From NCBI GenBank assembly GCA_963739245.1, contig CAVTZP010000009.1:16433-80432 (forward strand): a DNA stretch of 64,000 bases, read 5' to 3'. The notes below the pieces were generated by a model, which did not search any database, was not told the origin of the DNA, and was given only the letters and a program-made list of their open reading frames with translations. This document shows positions 59,023-64,000 of this stretch, piece by piece. The DNA is from CAVTZP01 sp963739245. Lineage in GTDB: Bacteria; Chloroflexota; Dehalococcoidia; Dehalococcoidales; BS750m-G39. The translations under genes and the position numbers were made by a program. Within the stretch, counting starts at the first letter, position 1. Each line of letters opens with the position of its first letter.

Positions 59023-59724
59023 CTAGGCAGATGACGGCTTAAGAAACTTATAACCCACACCTCGCTCACTGAGCAGGAGTTGAGGGTTAGCCGGGTCTAC
59101 TTCCAGCTTATTGCGCAGGCGCTGGACATAAACCTTGAGGTACTCCGGGGCATCGGTATACTCTTCCCCCCACACCTTCTCCAGCAGCGCCCGGTGGGTA
59201 AGCACATTGCCTTCATTCAGTACCAGATAATGGAGCAGCTCATATTCGGTAGGTGTCAGGCTTACCGTCTGTCCATTGGCGGTCACGGTTCGGGAGGCAA
59301 AATCAATACTCAGTCCCGGGCTATCGAAGGGCTTCTCTTCAACTTTAAATTCTCCCACGTGAGCCCGGCGGAGGACAGCCTGTACTCGCGCCAGAAGCTC
59401 CATGTGGCTAAAGGGCTTAACAATATAATCATCAGCCCCCAGTTCCAGCCCTCTTACCTTATCTATCTCATCGCCTCTTACCGTAACGATGATAATTGGC
59501 ACATTAGAGAAGGAACGAATACTCTTAAGTACTTCAAGACCATCCATATCGGGCAAACCGAGGTCGAGGAAAATGATATCCGGGGACTCGGTCTCAGCCA
59601 GGGTTAATCCCTTGCCTCCCTCTGGAGTGGATATTATTTTAACCTCCGGCCAGCGTAGCTCAAAACACAAGGAGAAGGTCTCAACAATATCCGGAGCATC
59701 CTCAATTACCAAAACCTTTAACAT
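59023..59724 (-). CDS. OmpR/PhoB-family response regulator
   Basis: A 233-residue two-domain regulator. The receiver (1-120) has the acidic pair ED (8-9), the phosphorylated Asp54 in IFLDLGLPD, the switch Thr in IIIVTVR and the Lys in VKPFSH (about 103-108). The C-terminal winged helix (about 135-230) has LTPTEYELLHYLVLNEGNVLT (in parts) and VYVQRLRNKLE as recognition helix, then GVGYKF. It resembles KdpE-type regulators. It is 21 bp downstream of the kinase gene and upstream of the giant gene with its TTTACC array, which is its likely target. Confidence 0.94.
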   Translation of the reverse strand: MLKVLVIEDAPDIVETFSLCFELRWPEVKIISTPEGGKGLTLAETESPDIIFLDLGLPDMDGLEVLKSIRSFSNVPIIIVTVRGDEIDKVRGLELGADDYIVKPFSHMELLARVQAVLRRAHVGEFKVEEKPFDSPGLSIDFASRTVTANGQTVSLTPTEYELLHYLVLNEGNVLTHRALLEKVWGEEYTDAPEYLKVYVQRLRNKLEVDPANPQLLLSERGVGYKFLKPSSA

Positions 59725-59745
59725 GGCTCTCGCCTAGACAAATTA

Positions 59746-60642
59746 TTATCCCACCCTCTGGTTACTGGTTGGCACGCCCTCTTCCTCCGGCTCAGCAACA
59801 GCTAAGGAAAAGGAGAATGTGCTACCCTTCCCTAACTCACTCTCCACCCACATCCTGCCCCCGTGCAATTCTATCAATTGTTTGCTCAAGGCAAGCCCTA
59901 AACCTAGGCCAGGGAAACGCTGCCTATCTGCCTCGACCCGATAGTAGGGGGTGAATAATCGCGCCCGGTCTTCCTCGGAAATGCCAGGACCATTATCCTT
60001 TACCTCAACCACAACCTCACTGCCTTCTTTTCTCAGCCTAAGTTTTATTTCGCCGCTTTCCCCAGAGAATTTAATAGCGTTGGTCAAAAGGTTAAGCAGC
60101 ACCTGCTCCAAACGCTGCTTATCGGCGTTGACCATAGGTACTGAAGGCGGTATATCCAGAGTCAAGGCTTGGTGTTTCCAGGTGGCGACAGGCAACAGTT
60201 CCTTAACAGCGTTCCGCAGTAGCGGCCGCATATCTAAGAGCTCAAAATGCAGTTTAAAGCCCAAACTTTCCATCTTAGCCATGTCTAGCAGCTCAGACAG
60301 CCTCGCCTCAAGCTTCTCGGTAGCACTGAGTATGTTTTCCGTCAGTCTTATCCCCCGGCTTTGTCCCTCAGTCTTAAGCTCTTCAAGCAATAACCCCCCT
60401 GAGGCAACAATGGAGGTAAGGGGTGTTTTAAGTTCGTGGGCCAGGGCATTAATAAACTGCAGTCTCTCTCCCCTCTCCTTCTCCAGCTTGATACGCTCTT
60501 CCTTCTCCTGCTCATGAAGCTTCCGCAGCCCTTCCTCTACTCGCTTGTGCTCGGTATCTAATGCTTCCAGCTCGACAATCCGCTGGCGCATCTTTACCAA
60601 TTTGCCGATAAGCTCTTCTCGTGTCTTGTCAATATCATCCAT
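59746..60642 (-). CDS. Soluble sensor histidine kinase
   Basis: A 298-residue kinase without membrane segments. Residues 1-60 are a charged coiled coil, the dimerisation helix has the H-box His69 in ALAHELKTPLTS, and the ATPase domain has N (LLNLLTNAIKFS, about 183-194), G1 (VKDNGPGISEED, about 216-227), F (LFTPYYR) and G2 (GLGLGLALSKQL, about 246-257). No PAS, GAF or other sensor domain is visible, so the signal may act through a partner protein or on the coiled coil. ATG 60642 is chosen because the TTG 60657 lies in the -10 box. Confidence 0.92.
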   Translation of the reverse strand: MDDIDKTREELIGKLVKMRQRIVELEALDTEHKRVEEGLRKLHEQEKEERIKLEKERGERLQFINALAHELKTPLTSIVASGGLLLEELKTEGQSRGIRLTENILSATEKLEARLSELLDMAKMESLGFKLHFELLDMRPLLRNAVKELLPVATWKHQALTLDIPPSVPMVNADKQRLEQVLLNLLTNAIKFSGESGEIKLRLRKEGSEVVVEVKDNGPGISEEDRARLFTPYYRVEADRQRFPGLGLGLALSKQLIELHGGRMWVESELGKGSTFSFSLAVAEPEEEGVPTSNQRVG

Positions 60643-60648
60643 CGTGCT

Positions 60649-60679
60649 ATTATACAATTAGTTTAATGCCAAATGTCAA
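60649..60679 (-). promoter_or_regulatory. Promoter of the two-component operon (leaderless)
   Basis: On the minus strand TTGACA (60674-60679), a long 19-bp spacer and TATAAT (60649-60654). Transcription should start about 7 bases on, which is the A of ATG 60642, so the kinase message appears leaderless. Confidence 0.55.
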
Positions 60680-60836
60680 GGATACTGCTTCCTGCTCATC
60701 TATCATGCCCTATGTCAAGAACAGCGCCCTCTTAAACAGTAGGCAATACGGCAAATTATAGGCTCAATTCTTCCGATAAATCCCATACGCAAATGCCCTT
60801 TTAATATCAAAAAGTGTCAAATTTGTATGGGGGGAC

Positions 60837-60865
60837 TTGACAAACGAGGGAAAGGGTGCTAGTAT
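60837..60865 (+). promoter_or_regulatory. Promoter of the ferredoxin-amidotransferase operon
   Basis: TTGACA (60837-60842), 17 bp, TAGTAT (60860-60865), leaving about 45 bases of leader before ATG 60918. The intergenic stretch 60680-60836 shows no other clear element. Confidence 0.68.
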
Positions 60866-60917
60866 GGTATACGGCAACCGATTACCGCTAGCCGTAAGTG
60901 AAAGGATGTGCGTCTAG

Positions 60918-61370
60918 ATGAAGAGAATCTACATTAAGGAACCGATGTGCATTGGCTGCCGCCTCTGTGAGGTGTACTGCCAGGCGGAGCACTCACGCTC
61001 GAAGGATTTAATAAAGGCATTCAAAAGGGAATCTCCTCAACCATTGCCCCGTGTATCAATTGAGGAGAGGAAACCGATAGCTTTTTCCGTCCGCTGCCAG
61101 CATTGTGATGAGCCGCCATGCGTTTATGCTTGCCTTAGCGGAGCACTCCAGAGGGATACGGGGAGCGGCGTCGTGACGGTGGATGAAGAAAGGTGCATCG
61201 GTTGCTGGACTTGCCTATTAGTCTGCCCGTTTGGTGCTATCAGGCAGGATATAAACCGGGGAATAATCGCCAAATGCGACCTCTGCAATGGAAAGGATGA
61301 ACCGGCGTGTGTCACTAATTGCCCTAATGAGGCGCTGGTGTATTTAGAGAACGGGGCTAGTGCTCCGTAA
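60918..61370 (+). CDS. HycB-like polyferredoxin with four Cys clusters
   Basis: A 150-residue electron carrier with four cysteine groups: CIGCRLCEVYC, CQHCDEPPCVYAC, CIGCWTCLLVCP and CDLCNGKDEPACVTNCP, enough for four 4Fe-4S clusters. The pattern is that of the HycB/DmsB/NrfC electron-transfer subunits. It has no signal peptide, so it is cytoplasmic. It leads an operon with a flavin oxidoreductase and amidotransferase genes and probably passes electrons to them. Confidence 0.92.
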   Translation: MKRIYIKEPMCIGCRLCEVYCQAEHSRSKDLIKAFKRESPQPLPRVSIEERKPIAFSVRCQHCDEPPCVYACLSGALQRDTGSGVVTVDEERCIGCWTCLLVCPFGAIRQDINRGIIAKCDLCNGKDEPACVTNCPNEALVYLENGASAP

Positions 61371-61385
61371 TAAAAGGAGGTAGCT

Positions 61386-61754
61386 ATGTCATACAATTGG
61401 GGCCCACATTACATCGTTCCTTCCGAGGTATTAAAAAAGTATTCCGGCAATGTTATGTTAAGAGAGGAGTTTGACGAAGACCTGCTGAGTAAGGAGCTGG
61501 GAGAATTGAGTCTCGCTGGACCTATCACCAGGGTGACCAACCCCTGGTACTATCGCCAGAAGAATACGGATACATGGATTAGGATCGGGGAGTCTGAGGA
61601 TAGAAAGGGGAAATTCCCGGTGAGATGGGACACCACGAGATTGGGAAATGGTCAATACGAAATACTGGGACTAATGCATGTCTTTGTCAGAAAGGGCGTT
61701 GAGGAAAGGGCTATCGCCAAGGAAAACATAGTGGAGGTTACCGTCGAGAACTAA
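61386..61754 (+). CDS. Hypothetical 122-residue protein in the ferredoxin operon
   Basis: A soluble protein beginning MSYNWGPHYIVPSEVLKKYSG, with a basic, aromatic middle (VTNPWYYRQKNTDTWIRIGESEDRKG, in parts) and a C-terminal beta-rich stretch (YEILGLMHVFVRKGVEERAI, in parts). I do not recognise a family. It starts 15 bp after the ferredoxin gene behind AAAGGAGGTAG, so it is a firm gene. Its fixed place among redox and amidotransferase genes suggests a structural subunit. Confidence 0.75.
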   Translation: MSYNWGPHYIVPSEVLKKYSGNVMLREEFDEDLLSKELGELSLAGPITRVTNPWYYRQKNTDTWIRIGESEDRKGKFPVRWDTTRLGNGQYEILGLMHVFVRKGVEERAIAKENIVEVTVEN

Positions 61755-61787
61755 GCCGCTTTAAGCGCACAAAGGAAAGGACTCAGG

Positions 61788-62411
61788 ATGATTGCCATAA
61801 TTGACTATGGTGCCGGTAATTTACGCAGCGTGGTTAATGCTATCACCAGGCTGGGCTACCAGCCGAGGATAACCAGCCAGCCGGATGAGGTACTTAGTGC
61901 TGAGGCGGTTATTCTGCCCGGTGTTGGTGCTGCCGCTGATACCATGGCCAACCTCAAGAGATTGAAGTTGGCTAACCCGATTAGGCAGCTTGCCACCGAG
62001 GGCCGACCCTTCTTGGGTGTTTGTATTGGGCTGCAGATTCTGTTTACCAGCACCGAAGAAGGTGGCGGGCACGAGTGTCTGGGTATTATTCCCGGGCGAG
62101 TGCGCCGGCTTCCTTCCGGGTTAAAGATACCGCACATGGGATGGAACCAGGTAAAGCAGACGATTCCCCACCCCATATTTGATGGGATAGCGGACGAAGC
62201 CAACTTTTACTTCGTTCACAGCTATTATGCAGAGCCGGAGGATAAGTCGCTGGTGGCTGGTGAGACTGAATATGGCATTAGGCTATGCAGTGCCATTGCC
62301 AGAGGGAACTTGGTAGCAACCCAGTTTCACCCGGAAAAGAGCGGGGGAATAGGACTTAAGCTCTATGACAATTTCATAAAGCTGGCTCTGGCAGCAAAGG
62401 GGAAGAGATAA
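61788..62411 (+). CDS. hisH: HisH-like class I glutamine amidotransferase
   Basis: A 207-residue glutaminase. It starts IAIIDYGAGNLRSV, as in HisH, and has the nucleophile Cys79 in LGVCIGLQ, the oxyanion PGVGAAADTM, the HisH-specific PHMGWN (about 114-119) and the catalytic His/Glu in QFHPEKSGGIG (about 177-187). In histidine synthesis HisH feeds ammonia to HisF. No hisF or other his gene is next to it here; instead it lies between redox genes. It may be a displaced hisH or serve another synthase. Its stop overlaps the next start by 1 bp. Confidence 0.86.
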   Translation: MIAIIDYGAGNLRSVVNAITRLGYQPRITSQPDEVLSAEAVILPGVGAAADTMANLKRLKLANPIRQLATEGRPFLGVCIGLQILFTSTEEGGGHECLGIIPGRVRRLPSGLKIPHMGWNQVKQTIPHPIFDGIADEANFYFVHSYYAEPEDKSLVAGETEYGIRLCSAIARGNLVATQFHPEKSGGIGLKLYDNFIKLALAAKGKR

Positions 62412-63754
62412 TGGCGAAGATGGAGAAGGTAAAATACCTGATTATAGGAAACTCGGCGGGGGGCATCGGGGCGGCTGAAGCCATTCGCGAGGTGGATAGA
62501 GCGGGGAGGATTACCATAATCTCCGATGAGCCTTACCCCGCCTATTCCCGACCGCTCATTTCAGAGTATCTCGCCGGTAGGTGTCCCCTTGAGAAGATGT
62601 TGTTCCGGCCAATTGACTTCTACGAGAAGAACCAAATCCAGGCTATCCTGGGTCAGAAGGTAGAGCAAGTCGATATTGGTGAACGTACCGTCAGGCTGGA
62701 GAACGGTAGAACAATAGCCTGGGAAAAGCTGCTTCTGGCCACTGGTGGTGTGCCCATTGTCCCTCAGATAGACGGTATTGACCGGGGTGGGGTCTTTACC
62801 TTTAGCACGCTTGATGATGCCAAGGCTATTGAACAGTATTTCAGCCAGCGGGTAGGGCGGGCAGCAGTCGTTGGCGGCGGTCTCATCGGCGTAAGTGTGG
62901 CTGAGGCGCTGGTAAGACAAGGGATTAAGGTTGCCATAGTGGAGATGAAGGAGCGGATTTTAAATACTATCCTGGATAAAGAAACATCGGCTCTCGCTGA
63001 AGAAAGGCTGAAACAGGCTGGGGTGGAAATCATAACTGGCCACACTGTGGCTGCGGTCAGCAGCTACTATTTTGCCGGGGAGGTAACTGGAGTCACCCTA
63101 GATGATAGTAGACCGATACCCTGCGAGCTGGTGATAGTAGCCATTGGCGTTCAGCCACGCACTGAGCTGTTAGCTGGCACCGGGATAGAAATAAACCGTG
63201 GCATAGTCGTTGACCGCTATATGGCTACTTCTTCGACTAATGTATATGCCTGTGGTGATGCCGCTGAGGCTTATGACTTCATCTACGGTGAGAATCGGCT
63301 CACCCCTATCTGGCCTAATGCCTACGTCGGGGGAAGGGTAGCCGGATTCAACATGGCTGGCGTTCCGACCGAATATCCTGGAGGTACCGCGATGAATTCT
63401 TTGAAGTACTTCGGGCTGGCTATTGTCTCTGCCGGCATCGTCGACCCGCCAGATAGTAGCTACGAAGTGCTCACTAAAAGGCGTGAGCATAGCTACAAGA
63501 AGGTTATTCTAAAAGACGGACTTGTGGTGGGCATGGTCTTTGCTGGCGATATAGAGAAATCGGGCATCGTCTTTAGTTTGATGAAGGATAAGGTAAATGT
63601 AGATAGTTTCAAGCAAGCGCTGGTGGCTGATGACTTTGGGCTGGTCTCCCTGCCTGAAGAGATATGGCGACCACGCCTGGAAGTGCCGCCTTCGCTATTA
63701 GCCTCCTCAGTAACCTCCGTTGAGCAGCCTGAGGAGATAACAATAGGAGAGTAG
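62411..63754 (+). CDS. FAD/NAD(P)-dependent oxidoreductase (rubredoxin/nitrite-reductase-like)
   Basis: A 447-residue flavoprotein. FAD motif YLIIGNSAGGIGAAEAIRE (about 9-27), a YSRPLISEYL segment typical of NirB/rubredoxin reductase relatives, the ATG motif LLATGGVP, an NAD(P) motif AAVVGGGLIGVSVAEAL (about 152-168), and the second FAD motif NVYACGDAAEAYD (about 277-289). A C-terminal domain (about 325-410) follows. No Cys pair of disulfide reductases. Likely the electron input for the ferredoxin and the glutamate-synthase-like enzyme. Confidence 0.9.
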   Translation: MAKMEKVKYLIIGNSAGGIGAAEAIREVDRAGRITIISDEPYPAYSRPLISEYLAGRCPLEKMLFRPIDFYEKNQIQAILGQKVEQVDIGERTVRLENGRTIAWEKLLLATGGVPIVPQIDGIDRGGVFTFSTLDDAKAIEQYFSQRVGRAAVVGGGLIGVSVAEALVRQGIKVAIVEMKERILNTILDKETSALAEERLKQAGVEIITGHTVAAVSSYYFAGEVTGVTLDDSRPIPCELVIVAIGVQPRTELLAGTGIEINRGIVVDRYMATSSTNVYACGDAAEAYDFIYGENRLTPIWPNAYVGGRVAGFNMAGVPTEYPGGTAMNSLKYFGLAIVSAGIVDPPDSSYEVLTKRREHSYKKVILKDGLVVGMVFAGDIEKSGIVFSLMKDKVNVDSFKQALVADDFGLVSLPEEIWRPRLEVPPSLLASSVTSVEQPEEITIGE

Positions 63755-63778
63755 GGATTATTTTAAGGAGCTAAGTCC

Positions 63779-64000
63779 ATGAGAGATATTAACCAAAAGC
63801 AAAATCCGCACCGGGACGATAAGGTCATTGCCGCCTGCTCCATCTTTGGGGTAATGGATACCTCAGCAATGGGTTCTCCGGGGAGGGTATCATCACGGCG
63901 ATTGCCAATATGCATGACCGCGGCAACGGCCTGGGTGGGGGATTTGCTATTTATGGATTATATCCAGAATATGCCGACCTCTACGCCCTCCACATAATGT
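63779..64000 (+). CDS. Class II glutamine amidotransferase domain (GltB1-like), frameshifted and cut by the window end
   Basis: The first 19 residues (MRDINQKQNPHRDDKVIAA) are a leader that would be removed to expose the nucleophile Cys20 of CSIFGVMDTS. The frame then breaks: GNGFSGEGIITAIANMHDRGNGLGGG (in parts) and YPEYADLYALHIM continue in another frame to the window edge. Restoring one G after TCA at about 63865 gives MDTSGNGFSGEG, a normal N-terminal amidotransferase of the split glutamate synthase (GltB1) type. It shares the operon with the oxidoreductase, 24 bp apart. Confidence 0.8.

Overview
The window looks like chromosomal DNA of an anaerobic bacterium, most likely an uncultured member of the Chloroflexota (Dehalococcoidia-like). 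This is an inference from gene content: a complete anaerobic (early-cobalt) corrinoid pathway, corrinoid-dependent methyltransferases with a RamA-type activase, rubrerythrin, a DUF5679 zinc ribbon, FtsA/FtsZ, and a very large repeat-rich exported protein. There is no 16S gene here to prove it. Coding density is high and operons are tightly packed, often with 4-base overlaps. No phage, insertion sequence or CRISPR array was seen.

Layout. 1-4.8 kb (mostly minus strand): rhomboid protease (cut by the window edge), metallophosphoesterase, macrodomain protein, a tRNA-Lys, two small proteins, ftsZ and ftsA. 4.8-5.8 kb: a 305-bp intergenic region with nine ATTCCA/TGGAAT hexamers that runs into the promoter of a DUF5343-like gene. 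5.8-12.2 kb (minus): one operon with a lysine 2,3-aminomutase-type radical SAM enzyme, two ATP-grasp ligases, two GNAT acetyltransferases, MarC and FolC. 12.2-20.3 kb: HtpX, a 49-residue YHS protein beside a copper P-type ATPase, rubrerythrin, RidA, a lone cyclic-nucleotide-binding domain, acetyl-CoA synthetase and a small zinc ribbon. 20.4-22.9 kb: MocA-like nucleotidyltransferase, then a cation efflux gene behind what I read as a NiCo-type riboswitch, then a winged-helix regulator.

22.9-38.9 kb: a 15-gene plus-strand superoperon for corrinoid synthesis (cbiXC, D, ET, L, F, G, H, A, P), then sirC, hemA, hemC, cobA-hemD, hemB, hemL. It holds the path from glutamyl-tRNA to cobyric acid, apart from an obvious CbiJ. 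39.2-44.8 kb: a corrinoid protein, methyltransferase I, an activation-domain protein, an ASKHA/2Fe-2S activase and a pterin-dependent methyltransferase. Together these form a C1 transfer system that uses the cofactor made upstream. 44.8-51.3 kb: an acyl-CoA synthetase and a five-component Liv-type ABC importer.

51.3-60.7 kb (minus): a histidine kinase and an OmpR-type response regulator, then a roughly 2,500-residue surface protein. Six TTTACC direct repeats spaced about 11 bp apart abut the -35 box of the surface-protein gene and probably bind the response regulator. Three single-base shifts break the reading frame of this gene, one of them in a run of 12 C (12 G on the coding strand). 60.8-64 kb: an operon for a polyferredoxin, an unknown protein, a HisH-like amidotransferase, an FAD/NAD(P) oxidoreductase and a class II amidotransferase domain (cut by the window edge).

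Six clear single-base frameshifts (hemL, methyltransferase I, the end-of-window amidotransferase, three in the giant gene) and one possible one (cbiG/cbiH) interrupt otherwise conserved genes. Most are probably sequence or assembly errors. The 12-G tract could also be a genuine phase-variable site.
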